From contig NZ_SCKT01000003.1 of the NCBI RefSeq assembly GCF_014155765.1, forward strand, positions 317,304-381,303: a stretch of 64,000 nt of DNA. The letters are read 5' to 3'. The notes below the pieces were generated by a model. The model saw nothing but the letters and a program-made list of their open reading frames with translations. It was not told where the DNA came from and ran no database searches. This DNA comes from Pantoea dispersa (GTDB lineage Bacteria > Pseudomonadota > Gammaproteobacteria > Enterobacterales > Enterobacteriaceae). Shown piece after piece: positions 45,896 through 55,931 of this stretch (the first letter of the stretch is position 1; each line of letters opens with the position of its first letter). A program made the translations under genes and the position numbers.

Positions 45896-46555
45896 GTGAA
45901 GTACAGGGGTTTTCTGTTTGATTTAGACGGGACGCTGGTGGATTCACTGCCGGCCGTGAATCGCGCCTGGTCAAGCTGGGGCGCGCGCCACGGCCTGGCC
46001 GCGCAGCAGGTGCTGGACTACATTCACGGCAAACCGGCGATCAACTCGCTGCGCCACTTTATGGCGGGCCAGTCTGAAGCAGCGATCCAGGCTGAATTTC
46101 GCTGGCTGGAGCAGCTGGAAGCAGAAGACACGGCAGGCGTGCAGGCGATTGCCGGTGCACACGCGTTGCTGGCTACCCTGAACGCACTCGACATTCCCTG
46201 GGCGATTGTGACCTCGGGATCGATCCCGGTGGCGCATGCCCGTCACAAAGCGGCCGGTTTACCGCTGCCGGAGGTGTTTATTACCGCCGAGGACATTAAA
46301 TTCGGTAAGCCCAATCCTGAACCTTATTTGCTGGGCGCTGAGCGGCTCGGGCTTTCTGCGCCAGAATGCGTGGTGGTGGAAGATGCCCCGGCGGGCATTA
46401 TCGCCGGGCTGGAAGCGGGCAGCGCGGTGGTGGCGGTCAATCCGCCGGCCGATGCGCCACGCCTGAGTGAAGTGGCGCTGCAGGTGGAAAATCTGCAGCC
46501 GCTGCACATCAGTAAACAGCTGGACGGTTACTTCAGCGTGACGCTCCGCGCCTGA
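45896..46555 (+). CDS. yfbT: HAD-superfamily sugar phosphatase YfbT (HxpA)
   Basis: A 219-residue HAD phosphatase. Motif I FDLDGTLVDS supplies nucleophile Asp9 and acid/base Asp11; motif II is IVTSGS, motif III lysine is in IKFGKPNPEPY, and motif IV is VVVEDAPAGI. E. coli YfbT acts on fructose 1-phosphate and other sugar phosphates. Translation starts at a GTG with AAGGAG upstream, 14 bp after yfbU. It ends convergently with yfbR, 25 bp apart. Confidence 0.92.
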   Translation: MKYRGFLFDLDGTLVDSLPAVNRAWSSWGARHGLAAQQVLDYIHGKPAINSLRHFMAGQSEAAIQAEFRWLEQLEAEDTAGVQAIAGAHALLATLNALDIPWAIVTSGSIPVAHARHKAAGLPLPEVFITAEDIKFGKPNPEPYLLGAERLGLSAPECVVVEDAPAGIIAGLEAGSAVVAVNPPADAPRLSEVALQVENLQPLHISKQLDGYFSVTLRA

Positions 46556-46580
46556 AACAGCCCACGCTGAGCGGCGCAGG

Positions 46581-47180
46581 TTACAGCGGCGTATCCTGGG
46601 AAATTTCATCCAGCGACAGGCTGAAGCTGGGGATGAAGACTTCAACGAAGTAATCCATCTCCGGCGATCGCCGCTGCGCCAGCGTCTTCTCCAGACGGGC
46701 TTTGGCCAGCAGAAACTCGTTGTTGCCGGCCGACAGTTCTTCAAGGCACTTGAGGTAGGCGCACAGCGCATCAGCCTGTTTTACCACCGCCTGCTCGCTC
46801 TCGCTATGCAGGTGCTCATCCAGCAGCGGACGATACGCGTCCTGCAACTCAGGTGGCAGCATCTCAATCAGCTTGTGCTGCGCAATCTTTTCGATCTTCT
46901 TGTATTCATGGGCAATCTGCGCGTTGTAGTACTTCACCGGCGTGGGCAGATCGCCGGTCAGCACTTCGCTGGCATCGTGATACAGCGCCAGCATGGCGAT
47001 GCGATCGGCATTCAGATTGCCGTTAAATTTTTTGTTTTTAATGATGGCCAGCGCGTGCGCCACCATGGCGACCTGCAGACTGTGCTCGGAGACATTTTCC
47101 GTGCGCACATTGCGCATCAGCGGCCAGCGGTTGATGAGTTTCAGGCGGGAGAGGTGGGCGAAAAAGTGGCTACGGGTCAT
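46581..47180 (-). CDS. yfbR: 5'-deoxynucleotidase YfbR
   Basis: A 199-residue HD-domain phosphohydrolase that dephosphorylates deoxyribonucleoside 5'-monophosphates. The metal ligands are His33 ([14 protein letters not shown]), His68 and Asp69 ([20 protein letters not shown]) and an aspartate near 137 (VKQADAL). The length equals the E. coli enzyme. The ATG at 47180 has AGGAA upstream; an upstream in-frame ATG at 47231 falls in the intergenic region. It follows alaA on the same strand. Confidence 0.94.
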   Translation of the reverse strand: MTRSHFFAHLSRLKLINRWPLMRNVRTENVSEHSLQVAMVAHALAIIKNKKFNGNLNADRIAMLALYHDASEVLTGDLPTPVKYYNAQIAHEYKKIEKIAQHKLIEMLPPELQDAYRPLLDEHLHSESEQAVVKQADALCAYLKCLEELSAGNNEFLLAKARLEKTLAQRRSPEMDYFVEVFIPSFSLSLDEISQDTPL

Positions 47181-47200
47181 GGACGGTTCCTGTTGCACGG

Positions 47201-47223
47201 CGGGGAGCTTGTGCGGCTCCCCG
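47201..47223. other. Hairpin between alaA and yfbR
   Basis: CGGGGAGC / GCTCCCCG are 8-bp perfect arms with a 7-nt loop. On the minus strand it follows alaA by 28 bp and has no T-run, so it may be an mRNA stability stem or a weak terminator. Confidence 0.5.
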
Positions 47224-47250
47224 AAAGTCAAACAGTATACGCGTCACAGA

Positions 47251-48468
47251 TTACTGGCGATAGCCTTGCAGGAAGCGACCAAACTTGTTGATGGCCATCT
47301 CGAGGTCGTCCACGCGCGGCAGGGTAACGATGCGCACGTGATCCGGCCACGGCCAGTTAAAGGCGGTGCCCTGCACCAGCAGCACTTTTTCCTGCAGCAG
47401 GAAATCCAGCACCATTTTCTGGTCGTCCATGATGTTGAATTTCTTCGCATCGATGCGCGGGAACATATAGAGCGCGCCCTGCGGCTTCACGCAGCTGACG
47501 CCGGGAATATCGTTGATCAGTTCCCAGGCGCGCTGGCGCTGCTCGAACAGCCGTCCACCCGGCGCGATAAACTCGCTGATGCTTTGATAGCCGCCCAGCG
47601 CAGTCTGAATGGCATGCTGCGCTGGCACGTTAGCGCACAGACGCATCGAGGCCAGCATCTCCAGACCTTCGATATAGCCTTTGGCGTGCTTCTTCGGTCC
47701 GTTCAGTACCATCCAGCCCTGGCGGAAACCGGCCACGCGGTAGGTTTTGGACAGCCCGTTGAAGGTCACGGTCAGCAGATCCGGTGCCAGCGCGGCAATC
47801 GAATGATGCTGGGCTTCGTCATACAGAATCTTGTCGTAGATCTCGTCGGCGAAGATGATCAGGTTATGCTGGCGGGCGATCTCCACGATCTCCAGCAGCA
47901 GCTCTTTGCTGTACACCGCACCGGTCGGGTTGTTGGGGTTGATGATCACGATCCCGCGGGTACGCGGTGAGATTTTGCTGCGGATATCATCCAGATCCGG
48001 GAACCAGCCCGCGGATTCGTCGCACAGATAGTGCACCGCTTTGCCGCTCGACAGCGAAACCGCCGCCGTCCACAGCGGATAATCTGGCGCGGGCACCAGC
48101 ATCTCATCGCCGCTATTGAGCAGCGCCTGCATCGCCTGCACGATCAGTTCAGACACACCGTTGCCAATATAGATATCTTCTACCGTAACGTCGCGCATGT
48201 CGCGCGCCTGGTAGTGCTGCATGATGGCTTTACGTGCTGAATAGAGACCTTTCGAGTCGCAATAGCCTTGCGCGCTCGGTAGGTTACGAATCACGTCTAC
48301 CAGGATTTCATCAGGGGCTTCAAAACCAAACGGGGCAGGGTTGCCGATGTTGAGTTTGAGAACTTTGTTGCCTTCTTCTTCGAGACGTTTAGCTTCTTTC
48401 AGTACCGGGCCACGAATGTCGTAACAGACATTTTCCAGCTTGCCGGATTTATCAATTTGAAAATTCAT
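47251..48468 (-). CDS. alaA: Glutamate-pyruvate (alanine) aminotransferase AlaA
   Basis: A 405-residue class I aminotransferase, the main alanine-forming enzyme of enterobacteria. Motifs: NIGNPAPFGFEAPDEIL, VINPNNPTGAVY-type loop (INPNNPTGAVYSKELLLEI), and the PLP lysine Lys241 in FNGLSKTYRVAGFRQGW. The order lrhA-alaA-yfbR is that of E. coli. Upstream is a 965-bp intergenic region shared with lrhA. Confidence 0.96.
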   Translation of the reverse strand: MNFQIDKSGKLENVCYDIRGPVLKEAKRLEEEGNKVLKLNIGNPAPFGFEAPDEILVDVIRNLPSAQGYCDSKGLYSARKAIMQHYQARDMRDVTVEDIYIGNGVSELIVQAMQALLNSGDEMLVPAPDYPLWTAAVSLSSGKAVHYLCDESAGWFPDLDDIRSKISPRTRGIVIINPNNPTGAVYSKELLLEIVEIARQHNLIIFADEIYDKILYDEAQHHSIAALAPDLLTVTFNGLSKTYRVAGFRQGWMVLNGPKKHAKGYIEGLEMLASMRLCANVPAQHAIQTALGGYQSISEFIAPGGRLFEQRQRAWELINDIPGVSCVKPQGALYMFPRIDAKKFNIMDDQKMVLDFLLQEKVLLVQGTAFNWPWPDHVRIVTLPRVDDLEMAINKFGRFLQGYRQ

Positions 48469-49051
48469 CGTTACCGCCTTAATGGGCAGAGTCCTTTTAA
48501 CCTGCCACTAAAATCAAACCTGCTCAATTTACTCCTCTCACCGTAACAAAAGAAGGGCAGCGCTGGGTTTTGGCGCGATAGCCAAGCTTTGCCGGATTCA
48601 GTGGCGTGAAACGCATTTTTAACTATTAAAACTGGTTTAATTATCTATTAAAATGGCAGGAGTCAACATTAAATGCTTGCGCTGATCGGGTCGCCTGTAA
48701 ACCGGGATATCCAGCCGCGCGCCGCGCCATTCAGCAATTTTTCATTTAACTGCGGTCTGAGGAATGGTTAGCGACTTGATGAAATAGTTAAAGGAATCTT
48801 GTTAGATGCCGAAAAAATGTGCAGCAATGATTAAGCACTATCTGGCATGAGGCGATGACGACGGTTATTTGCTTTGCCAGGCGGTTGAAACCAGGCCCCG
48901 TCAGCCGGGGATAAAACCGCGTGGCAGCGGCTTAAATAGCATTTACGCTGTCACTTTAACGCTTATCATTCAGTTTAAGAACCAGGCGGGTTAAAAAATC
49001 AGCAGCGTTGTGGCAGGATGTGCCGGAAATGGCTTTTGGTCAAAAATTACG

Positions 49052-49070
49052 ATGTTTTGAACAAAAACAT
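49052..49070. promoter_or_regulatory. Candidate LrhA autoregulatory site
   Basis: ATGTTTT-GAACA-AAAACAT is a perfect 7-bp-arm inverted repeat placed about 41-59 bp upstream of the start predicted from TATAAT at 49099. LysR proteins bind such AT-rich dyads near -65 to -40, and LrhA activates its own gene in E. coli. Confidence 0.4.
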
Positions 49071-49098
49071 TTCCATTTATAGCGTAAAAATGATTAAG

Positions 49099-49104
49099 TA
49101 TAAT
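49099..49104 (+). promoter_or_regulatory. Predicted -10 element of an lrhA promoter
   Basis: TATAAT is a perfect -10 hexamer, preceded by AAG. The -35 region is poor, which suits an activated promoter. The transcript would carry a leader of about 320 nt before the lrhA start. Confidence 0.5.
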
Positions 49105-49354
49105 TTATTATTTGATGCACTTTATCGCTTCGCATCAGCATAACAAGATGTTATTCCTTTTTGCCCCGCAAGACAGTTTGGCGGGAAACCAGGCAACTAC
49201 ACAGCTTCCAGCAACGTTCTACTGACGTCCCTGGCCCAGGAAGTTGTTCTGACTTTTACGACGCCATTGCCCGTTTTGCGGTGATGTGTTCGTCGGCATC
49301 CGCCTGACTCGATTTTTTCATGAGCGCCTTCACACAGGGCGATCATTAAGCACC

Positions 49355-49387
49355 ATTACCACTTATCTCTTTGATAAGTATGGTAAT
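49355..49387 (+). other. Hairpin in the lrhA leader
   Basis: ATTACC-ACTTATC pairs with GATAAGT-GGTAAT, 13 bp with a 2-nt bulge and a 5-nt loop. It ends 46 nt before the lrhA ATG and could control translation or sRNA binding. Confidence 0.55.
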
Positions 49388-49433
49388 ACACCAGGGTAGT
49401 AGTTTCAAAAAATCTTATAAGTGAAGAAATAAC

Positions 49434-50357
49434 ATGACTAATGCAAATCGTCCGATACTGAATCTCGACCTCGATCTGCTGCGTACTTTTGTCGCCGTTG
49501 CTGACCTGAATACCTTTGCAGCCGCCGCTGCAGCAGTATGCAGAACGCAATCAGCCGTAAGCCAGCAGATGCAACGTCTGGAACAATTGGTAGGTAAAGA
49601 GCTGTTTGCCAGACATGGACGTAACAAATTGCTGACTGAGCATGGCATTCAGCTGCTTGGCTACGCCAGGAAGATCCTGCGTTTCAACGATGAAGCCTGC
49701 ACTTCTTTAATGTACAGCAATATCCAGGGCGTGCTGACGATTGGCGCGTCTGACGATACCTCTGATACCATTCTGCCGTTTCTGCTTAATCGCGTAACGT
49801 CAGTGTATCCGAAACTGGCAATCGACGTCCGCGTGAAGCGTAATCCGTTTATGATGGAGATGCTGAACCAGGGCGAAGTGGATCTGGTGGTGACCACCTC
49901 CAGTCCGGGTAACTTCACCTACCAGGTGCTGCGCACCTCGCCAACGCTGTGGTACTGCGCGGCAGACTATATTTTCCAGCGCGGTGAAGCCATTCCGCTG
50001 GTGCTGCTGGATGAGCCAAGTCCGTACCGTGACATGGCGATCGATCATCTCAACGAAGCGGGTATCCCGTGGCGTATCTCCTACGTGGCTTCCACGCTGG
50101 CGGCGGTACGTGCGGCGGTAAAAGCGGGGCTGGGTGTCACCGCGCGTCCGGTTGAAATGATGAGCCCGGAGCTGCGCGTGATGGGGGCGGCAGAAGGCCT
50201 GCCGGTGCTGCCGGATACGCAATATCTGCTGTGCCGTAATCCGGACAGCGATAATGAGCTGGCACTGGCCATCTTCAACGCGATGCAGTCCACTAACGAT
50301 CCTTACAATCTGAGCGCGAATCCGGACGGTACGCTGCTGCTGGATGATGAAGAGTAA
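49434..50357 (+). CDS. lrhA: LysR-family regulator LrhA (HexA/PecT type)
   Basis: A 307-residue LysR protein. The N-terminal winged helix (about 10-70) has [20 protein letters not shown] and [20 protein letters not shown]; the effector domain spans about 95-290 and the acidic tail ends LLLDDEE. In E. coli LrhA represses flhDC and fimbrial genes and lowers RpoS; plant-associated relatives (PecT, HexA) control exopolysaccharide and virulence factors. Its position next to nuo is conserved. It has a long structured leader and a strong terminator. Confidence 0.95.
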   Translation: MTNANRPILNLDLDLLRTFVAVADLNTFAAAAAAVCRTQSAVSQQMQRLEQLVGKELFARHGRNKLLTEHGIQLLGYARKILRFNDEACTSLMYSNIQGVLTIGASDDTSDTILPFLLNRVTSVYPKLAIDVRVKRNPFMMEMLNQGEVDLVVTTSSPGNFTYQVLRTSPTLWYCAADYIFQRGEAIPLVLLDEPSPYRDMAIDHLNEAGIPWRISYVASTLAAVRAAVKAGLGVTARPVEMMSPELRVMGAAEGLPVLPDTQYLLCRNPDSDNELALAIFNAMQSTNDPYNLSANPDGTLLLDDEE

Positions 50358-50423
50358 GGTTGACCGTTACTGGTAATCCGGCACAACCGGCATGCCAGAT
50401 AATTGTTAAAAGTTAGAGAAAAG

Positions 50424-50460
50424 AGCCTTAGCCTGACGAAAATCAGCTAAGGCTTTTTTT
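50424..50460 (+). terminator. Terminator of lrhA
   Basis: AGCCTTAG-C-CTGA / TCAG-CTAAGGCT stem with CGAAAA loop and a run of seven Ts. Confidence 0.92.
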
Positions 50461-50839
50461 ATGGCGGTTATTTCCGCTTTTTTAGCACGATTAGCACCTG
50501 ATAATTTCACTAACTTCCTGAAAAGTGAAATGTGTTTCATTTTCATCCTGCGCGGAATTTATTTATCATTTCGTGCCAACTTTATCTCCGTCTTTCGTCA
50601 GACCGCCTGCCGGTTTTTCCAGCAAAAAACGTCAATATGTGTTCTGGATCAAAAAAATACCCCCGATAAGGGGGGGGAAATCCGCGCAAGACCTGTCAAA
50701 CTATGATTGTTAAACGCACGATCCATGCATGTGAATACCCGCTACACTGAAATTAACCGTACAAACTGAAGCGATTTAGCTGGCGCTCAGGGGTGCATAT
50801 GTTAATAATATGATGCGGGTGTAAATTAATGTTTGGATA

Positions 50840-50861
50840 CTTTTGTCAAAGTTGACAAAAG
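50840..50861. promoter_or_regulatory. Perfect 22-bp palindrome upstream of nuoA
   Basis: CTTTTGTCAA-AG-TTGACAAAAG has 10-bp perfect arms around a 2-bp centre. The right arm includes TTGACA, a perfect -35 hexamer, but no good -10 follows at 17 bp. It may be a regulator site over a promoter or the top of the nuo leader. Confidence 0.6.
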
Positions 50862-50876
50862 GTTATAGAAAGGAGT

Positions 50877-50936
50877 AAAAAACCCCATAAAATTGCTGCT
50901 TAATTGATAAAGACAGCAAAGTTTATAAGGTTTTTT
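50877..50936 (+). other. Long terminator-like stem in the nuo leader
   Basis: A run AAAAAACC pairs with GGTTTTTT, ATAAA with TTTAT and TTGCTG with CAGCAA, with small internal loops and a 15-nt apical loop. The 3' side ends in six Ts, so it may act as an attenuator or as a protective 5' structure. It ends about 80 nt before nuoA. Confidence 0.55.
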
Positions 50937-51017
50937 ATCCTTCCCTTGAATCGATGTGGTGTGTTTGCTGCGACAGTGCAGGATGCCATCGCCACTTTTG
51001 ATGAGTAAGCAAAGAGT

Positions 51018-51461
51018 ATGTCAACAACCACAGAAGTCATCGCTCATCACTGGGCGTTTATTGTTTTCATTGTTATCGCGTTTGGCCTGTGTGCCTTTAT
51101 GTTAACCGGAGGCTGGTTGTTAGGTGGACGTGCACGCGCGCGCCACAAAGACACGCCGTTTGAATCCGGTATCGAATCCGTCGGTGATACCCATATCCGC
51201 CTCTCGGCAAAATTCTATCTGGTTGCGATGTTTTTCGTCATTTTCGACGTCGAAGCCCTCTATCTATACGCATGGTCGACCTCCATTCGCGAAAGCGGCT
51301 GGGTCGGCTTTGTCGAAGCCGCAATTTTCATTTTGGTGCTCCTGGCAGGCCTGGTTTATCTGGTGCGCATCGGTGCGCTGGATTGGGCGCCTGCGCGTCG
51401 TCGCGTAGTCGTCAAATCGAGCCCGGTCAGCCACAGTCACACCAACCCTCATAAGCAGTAA
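51018..51461 (+). CDS. nuoA: NADH-quinone oxidoreductase subunit A
   Basis: A 147-residue membrane-arm subunit of complex I, the E. coli length. Three membrane helices are visible (about 13-36, 65-88, 97-118), and the conserved loop after helix 1, [14 protein letters not shown], lies near the quinone chamber. [21 protein letters not shown] carries the helix-2 acidic residues. The ribosome site is weak. It is first in the nuo operon. Confidence 0.97.
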   Translation: MSTTTEVIAHHWAFIVFIVIAFGLCAFMLTGGWLLGGRARARHKDTPFESGIESVGDTHIRLSAKFYLVAMFFVIFDVEALYLYAWSTSIRESGWVGFVEAAIFILVLLAGLVYLVRIGALDWAPARRRVVVKSSPVSHSHTNPHKQ

Positions 51462-51476
51462 AAGCGAGGCAATAAG

Positions 51477-52154
51477 ATGGACTACACGCTGACACGCGTA
51501 GACCCGAACGGGGGCGATAACGACCGTTATCCCCTGCAGAAACAGGAGATTGTTACCGATCCTCTGGAGCAGCACGTTCATCGCAGCGTCTATATGGGCA
51601 AGCTCGAACACGCCCTGCATGACATGGTGAACTGGGGTCGTAAAAACTCTCTCTGGCCGTATAACTTCGGCCTTTCCTGTTGCTACGTGGAAATGACCAC
51701 GTCATTCACCGCAGTACATGATGTGGCGCGTTTCGGTGCGGAAGTAATGCGCGCCTCGCCACGTCAGGCTGACTTTATGGTGATCGCCGGTACGCCGTTT
51801 ACCAAAATGGCGCCGGTGATTCAGCGTTTGTATGATCAGATGCTGGAACCAAAATGGGTGATTTCGATGGGGGCCTGCGCCAATTCCGGCGGCATGTATG
51901 ACATCTATTCGGTGGTGCAGGGTGTGGATAAATTCCTGCCGGTTGATGTGTATATCCCGGGTTGTCCGCCACGTCCGGAAGCTTACATGCAGGCGTTGCT
52001 GCTGCTGCGTGAGTCCATCGGCAAAGAACGTCGTCCGCTCTCGTGGGTGGTTGGCGATCAGGGCGTGTATCGCGCCAATATGCAGTCTGAGCGTGAAAGA
52101 AAGCGTGGTGAGCGTATTGCCGTCACCAACCTGAGAACCCCAGACGAAGTTTAA
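51477..52154 (+). CDS. nuoB: NADH-quinone oxidoreductase subunit B
   Basis: A 225-residue peripheral subunit that carries the terminal [4Fe-4S] cluster N2. The ligands are the adjacent Cys68 and Cys69 (GLSCCYVEM), Cys134 ([10 protein letters not shown]) and Cys163 ([10 protein letters not shown]). It passes electrons to quinone at the interface with NuoD and NuoH. It starts 15 bp after nuoA; a 116-bp spacer follows before nuoC. Confidence 0.98.
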   Translation: MDYTLTRVDPNGGDNDRYPLQKQEIVTDPLEQHVHRSVYMGKLEHALHDMVNWGRKNSLWPYNFGLSCCYVEMTTSFTAVHDVARFGAEVMRASPRQADFMVIAGTPFTKMAPVIQRLYDQMLEPKWVISMGACANSGGMYDIYSVVQGVDKFLPVDVYIPGCPPRPEAYMQALLLLRESIGKERRPLSWVVGDQGVYRANMQSERERKRGERIAVTNLRTPDEV

Positions 52155-52270
52155 GCACCCCGTACACGGATGGAGCCACGGCCGCAGCAGATAATGACAA
52201 CGTAGTGTGTGCCGCCATCCTGACGCCTTCTTTTGAGTGCCTGATTACAGGCCGGAATGGTGAGTAACGT
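52155..52270 (+). other. nuoB-nuoC spacer (116 bp)
   Basis: Non-coding. It contains CGTACACGGA at 52161-52170, a decamer that recurs in the nuoF-nuoG spacer at 55940-55949 at almost the same distance from the preceding stop. GC-rich segments may pair. No gene was seen. Confidence 0.5.
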
Positions 52271-54070
52271 ATGACAGATTTAACCACGCAAGATCTCGCT
52301 CAGCCTGCATGGCAAACCCGGGATCACCTGGATGATCCGGTGATCGGCGAGCTGCGTAACCGTTTTGGGCCGGATGCCTTTACCGTTCAGGCCACCCGCA
52401 CCGGCATTCCGGTCGTTTGGGTGAAGCGTGAACAGCTACTGGAAATCATTGAATTCCTGCGTAAGCTGCCGAAGCCGTACGTCATGCTCTATGACCTGCA
52501 CGGTTTCGATGAGCGTTTACGTACCCACCGCGCCGGTCTGCCCGCCGCGGATTTTTCCGTTTTCTATCACCTGCTGTCGATTGAACGCAACCGCGACATC
52601 ATGCTCAAGGTGGCGCTGTCTGAAAACGATCTGAATGTGCCCACCATCACCAAAATTTTCGCTAACGCCAACTGGTATGAGCGCGAAACCTGGGAGATGT
52701 TTGGTATCACCTTCAACGGCCACCCGCACCTGACGCGCATCATGATGCCGCAGACCTGGGAAGGGCACCCGCTGCGTAAAGACTACCCGGCGCGCGCCAC
52801 CGAGTTCGATCCTTTCACGCTGACTAAGCAGAAAGAAGATCTGGAGATGGAGTCACTGACCTTCAAGCCGGAAGACTGGGGCATGAAGCGTGGCACCACC
52901 AATGAGGACTTCATGTTCCTCAACCTCGGTCCGAACCACCCTTCAGCGCACGGTGCGTTCCGCATCATTCTGCAGCTGGATGGCGAAGAGATCGTCGACT
53001 GCGTGCCGGACGTGGGTTACCACCATCGCGGCGCGGAGAAGATGGGCGAGCGTCAGTCGTGGCACAGCTATATTCCGTATACCGACCGTATCGAGTACCT
53101 CGGCGGTTGCGTAAACGAAATGCCTTACGTGCTGGCGGTGGAAAAGCTGGCAGGCATCACCGTACCGGATCGCGTGAATGTAATTCGCGTGATGCTGTCA
53201 GAGCTGTTCCGTATCAACAGCCACCTGCTGTACATCTCCACCTTTATTCAGGACGTCGGTGCCATGACGCCGGTGTTCTTTGCCTTTACCGACCGTCAGA
53301 AAATTTATGACGTGGTGGAAGCGATCACCGGTTTCCGTATGCACCCGGCGTGGTTCCGCATCGGCGGTGTGGCGCACGATCTGCCGAAAGGCTGGGAACG
53401 TCTGCTGCGCGAGTTCCTCGACTGGATGCCGAAGCGTCTGAAAGAGTACGACAAAGCTGCGCTGCGCAACACCGTGCTGATGGGCCGTTCGCAGGGCGTG
53501 GCCGCTTATAACATGGACGAAGCGCTGGCGTGGGGCACCACCGGTGCCGGTCTGCGTGCCACCGGTCTGGACTTCGACGTGCGTAAATGGCGTCCCTACT
53601 CCGGCTATGAAAACTTCGACTTCGAGGTGCCGGTCGGTGCCGGTATCAGCGACGCTTACACCCGCGTGCAGCTGAAGATGGAAGAGATGTGGCAGTCGCT
53701 GCGTATCCTTGAGCAGTGCCTGAAGAACATGCCGGAAGGTCCGTTCAAGGCCGATCATCCGCTGACCACGCCGCCACCGAAAGAGCGCACGCTGCAGCAC
53801 ATTGAAACCCTGATCACGCACTTCCTGCAGGTTTCGTGGGGCCCGGTAATGCCGGCCAACGAATCGTTCCAGATGATTGAAGCGACGAAAGGGATCAACA
53901 GCTACTACCTGACCAGCGATGGCAGCACCATGAGCTACCGCACCCGCGTGCGTACGCCGAGCTTCCCGCATCTGCAGCAGATCCCTTCGGTGATCCGCGG
54001 CAGCCTGGTATCCGACCTGATCGTGTACCTCGGTAGTATCGATTTTGTTATGTCAGACGTGGACCGCTAA
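52271..54070 (+). CDS. nuoC: Fused NADH-quinone oxidoreductase subunit C/D
   Basis: A 599-residue fusion of NuoC (about 1-190, 30-kDa subunit with [20 protein letters not shown] and GHPLRKDYP) and NuoD (about 215-599, 49-kDa subunit). NuoD begins at [20 protein letters not shown], whose histidine sits near cluster N2 and the quinone. The fusion is characteristic of enterobacteria. The C-terminus [18 protein letters not shown] is conserved. nuoE follows after 2 bp. Confidence 0.98.
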   Translation: MTDLTTQDLAQPAWQTRDHLDDPVIGELRNRFGPDAFTVQATRTGIPVVWVKREQLLEIIEFLRKLPKPYVMLYDLHGFDERLRTHRAGLPAADFSVFYHLLSIERNRDIMLKVALSENDLNVPTITKIFANANWYERETWEMFGITFNGHPHLTRIMMPQTWEGHPLRKDYPARATEFDPFTLTKQKEDLEMESLTFKPEDWGMKRGTTNEDFMFLNLGPNHPSAHGAFRIILQLDGEEIVDCVPDVGYHHRGAEKMGERQSWHSYIPYTDRIEYLGGCVNEMPYVLAVEKLAGITVPDRVNVIRVMLSELFRINSHLLYISTFIQDVGAMTPVFFAFTDRQKIYDVVEAITGFRMHPAWFRIGGVAHDLPKGWERLLREFLDWMPKRLKEYDKAALRNTVLMGRSQGVAAYNMDEALAWGTTGAGLRATGLDFDVRKWRPYSGYENFDFEVPVGAGISDAYTRVQLKMEEMWQSLRILEQCLKNMPEGPFKADHPLTTPPPKERTLQHIETLITHFLQVSWGPVMPANESFQMIEATKGINSYYLTSDGSTMSYRTRVRTPSFPHLQQIPSVIRGSLVSDLIVYLGSIDFVMSDVDR

Positions 54071-54072
54071 TT

Positions 54073-54588
54073 ATGCACGATCAAAAAATTGCCATTCAAA
54101 CCATCGACCCGACTGAGGTCTTTGTGCTGAGCGAGGCCGAGCACCACGCTATTGAGCATGAAAAACATCACTATGAAGATGCGCGCGCGGCGTCGATTGA
54201 AGCGCTGAAGATCGTGCAGAAGCAGCGCGGCTGGGTGCCGGACGGTGCCATCAACGCGATTGCTGAGGTACTGGGCATTCCGGCCAGCGACGTTGAAGGT
54301 GTGGCGACGTTTTACAGCCAGATCTACCGTACGCCGGTTGGCCGCCACGTGATTCGCTACTGCGACAGCGTGGTGTGCCACATCACCGGTTACCAGGGCA
54401 TTCAGGCGGCGCTGGAGCAAAACCTGAACATTAAGCCGGGACAAACCACGCCGGATGGCCGCTTTACGCTGCTGCCAACCTGCTGCCTCGGCAACTGTGA
54501 CAAAGGCCCGACCATGATGGTGGATGAAGATACCCACGTTCACCTGACGCCGGAAGGCATCGCCAACCTGCTGGAGCAGTATCAATGA
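54073..54588 (+). CDS. nuoE: NADH-quinone oxidoreductase subunit E
   Basis: A 171-residue thioredoxin-fold subunit of the NADH module with [2Fe-2S] cluster N1a. The ligands are Cys97, Cys102, Cys138 and Cys142 ([12 protein letters not shown] and [12 protein letters not shown]), with the same spacing as in E. coli. It overlaps nuoF by four bases. Confidence 0.97.
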   Translation: MHDQKIAIQTIDPTEVFVLSEAEHHAIEHEKHHYEDARAASIEALKIVQKQRGWVPDGAINAIAEVLGIPASDVEGVATFYSQIYRTPVGRHVIRYCDSVVCHITGYQGIQAALEQNLNIKPGQTTPDGRFTLLPTCCLGNCDKGPTMMVDEDTHVHLTPEGIANLLEQYQ

Positions 54589-55931
54589 CCATTAAACAGA
54601 TCATTCGTACTGCGGAGACCCATCCGCTGACCTGGCGTCTGCGTGACGACAAACAGCCAGTATGGTTCGATGAATACCGCAGTAGAAACGGCTACGTTGG
54701 CGCCGATAAAGCGCTGAAGGGCATGAGCCAGGACGAGATCGTCGCCGCGGTGAAGGATTCCGGCCTGAAAGGGCGCGGCGGTGCGGGCTTCAGCACCGGT
54801 CTGAAGTGGAGCCTGATGCCCAAAGATGAATCCATGAACATCCGTTACCTGCTGTGTAACGCCGATGAGATGGAACCAGGCACTTATAAAGACCGCCTGC
54901 TGATGGAGCAGTTGCCGCACCAGCTGGTGGAAGGCATGCTGATCAGTGCGTTTGCGCTGAAAGCCTACCGTGGCTATATCTTCCTGCGCGGTGAATACAT
55001 CGAAGCCGCGGAAAACCTGCGTCGAGCCATCGCCGAAGCCACTGCCGCGGGCTATCTCGGTAAAAACATTCTTGGTACCGGCTTCGATTTCGAACTGTTT
55101 GTTCACACCGGTGCCGGCCGCTATATCTGCGGCGAAGAGACCGCGCTGATCAATTCGCTGGAAGGGCGCCGGGCTAACCCGCGTTCCAAGCCGCCGTTCC
55201 CGGCCAGTGCCGGCGTCTGGGGCAAACCGACCTGCGTCAACAACGTTGAGACGCTGTCGAACGTGCCGGCAATCTTCCTGAATGGCGTGGAGTGGTACAA
55301 AAACATCTCCAGCAGCGAAGACACTGGCACCAAGATGATGGGCTTCTCCGGCCGGGTGAAAAATCCGGGCGTGTGGGAGCTGCCGTTTGGTACCACTGCG
55401 CGTGAAATCCTCGAGGATTATGCCGGCGGAATGCGCGATGGCCTGAAGTTCAAAGCCTGGCAGCCGGGCGGAGCCGGTACCGACTTCCTGACCGAGCAGC
55501 ACCTCGACCTGCCGATGGAATTTGCCAGCATCGGCAAAGCTGGCAGCCGTCTGGGTACCGCGCTGGCGATGGCGGTCGACCACGAAATCAATATGGTGTC
55601 GCTGGTACGCAACCTCGAAGAGTTCTTTGCGCGCGAGTCGTGCGGCTGGTGTACGCCGTGCCGTGACGGTCTGCCGTGGAGCGTGAAGATCCTGCGTGCA
55701 CTGGAGCAGAAAAAAGGCCAGCCGGGGGATATCGAAACCCTGCTGCAGCTGTGCCGCCAGCTCGGTCCGGGCAAGACGTTCTGCGCCCACGCACCGGGTG
55801 CCGTTGAGCCACTGCAGAGCGCGATTAAATATTTCCGTGACGAGTTTGAAGCCGGCATTGCGCCGCAGGTGTTTGGCAATACCCGCGCCATTGGCGGGAT
55901 TCAGCCTAACCTGCTGAAAGCGCGCTGGTAA
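54585..55931 (+). CDS. nuoF: NADH-quinone oxidoreductase subunit F
   Basis: A 448-residue subunit with the NADH- and FMN-binding site and cluster N3. The glycine-rich [15 protein letters not shown] lies near 62-76 and the FMN region [15 protein letters not shown] at about 180-194. Cluster N3 ligands are Cys353, Cys356 and Cys359 ([11 protein letters not shown]) and Cys400 (FCAHAPG). The start overlaps nuoE. A 100-bp spacer separates it from nuoG. Confidence 0.97.
   Translation: MTIKQIIRTAETHPLTWRLRDDKQPVWFDEYRSRNGYVGADKALKGMSQDEIVAAVKDSGLKGRGGAGFSTGLKWSLMPKDESMNIRYLLCNADEMEPGTYKDRLLMEQLPHQLVEGMLISAFALKAYRGYIFLRGEYIEAAENLRRAIAEATAAGYLGKNILGTGFDFELFVHTGAGRYICGEETALINSLEGRRANPRSKPPFPASAGVWGKPTCVNNVETLSNVPAIFLNGVEWYKNISSSEDTGTKMMGFSGRVKNPGVWELPFGTTAREILEDYAGGMRDGLKFKAWQPGGAGTDFLTEQHLDLPMEFASIGKAGSRLGTALAMAVDHEINMVSLVRNLEEFFARESCGWCTPCRDGLPWSVKILRALEQKKGQPGDIETLLQLCRQLGPGKTFCAHAPGAVEPLQSAIKYFRDEFEAGIAPQVFGNTRAIGGIQPNLLKARW

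Larger units (their letters stand above)
48469..49433. other. alaA-lrhA divergent intergenic region (965 bp)
   Basis: No convincing gene was found here on either strand. It is markedly AT-rich between about 48980 and 49150. Visible elements are a CCCCG/CGGGG stem near 48897, an inverted repeat at 49052-49070, a perfect TATAAT at 49099-49104, and a long hairpin at 49355-49387. The length fits a long lrhA leader, as in E. coli, plus the alaA promoter. Confidence 0.6.
50461..51017 (+). other. nuo operon promoter and leader region (557 bp)
   Basis: AT-rich non-coding DNA between the lrhA terminator and nuoA. It contains CCCCC-GATAA-GGGGG at 50660-50674, a perfect 22-bp palindrome at 50840-50861 and a long terminator-like stem at 50877-50936. 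The E. coli nuo promoter also lies far upstream and is controlled by ArcA, NarL, FNR and IHF; I could not place those sites with confidence. Confidence 0.6.

Noticed and set aside
50660-50677. C5/G8 tract as a terminator or quadruplex
   Set aside because: CCCCC-GATAA-GGGGG can pair but has no T-run, and only one G-run is present, so neither call is supported.
50461-50706. Possible 81-codon gene after the lrhA terminator
   Set aside because: It begins directly in the terminator T-run, has no ribosome site and overlaps AT-rich regulatory DNA of nuo.
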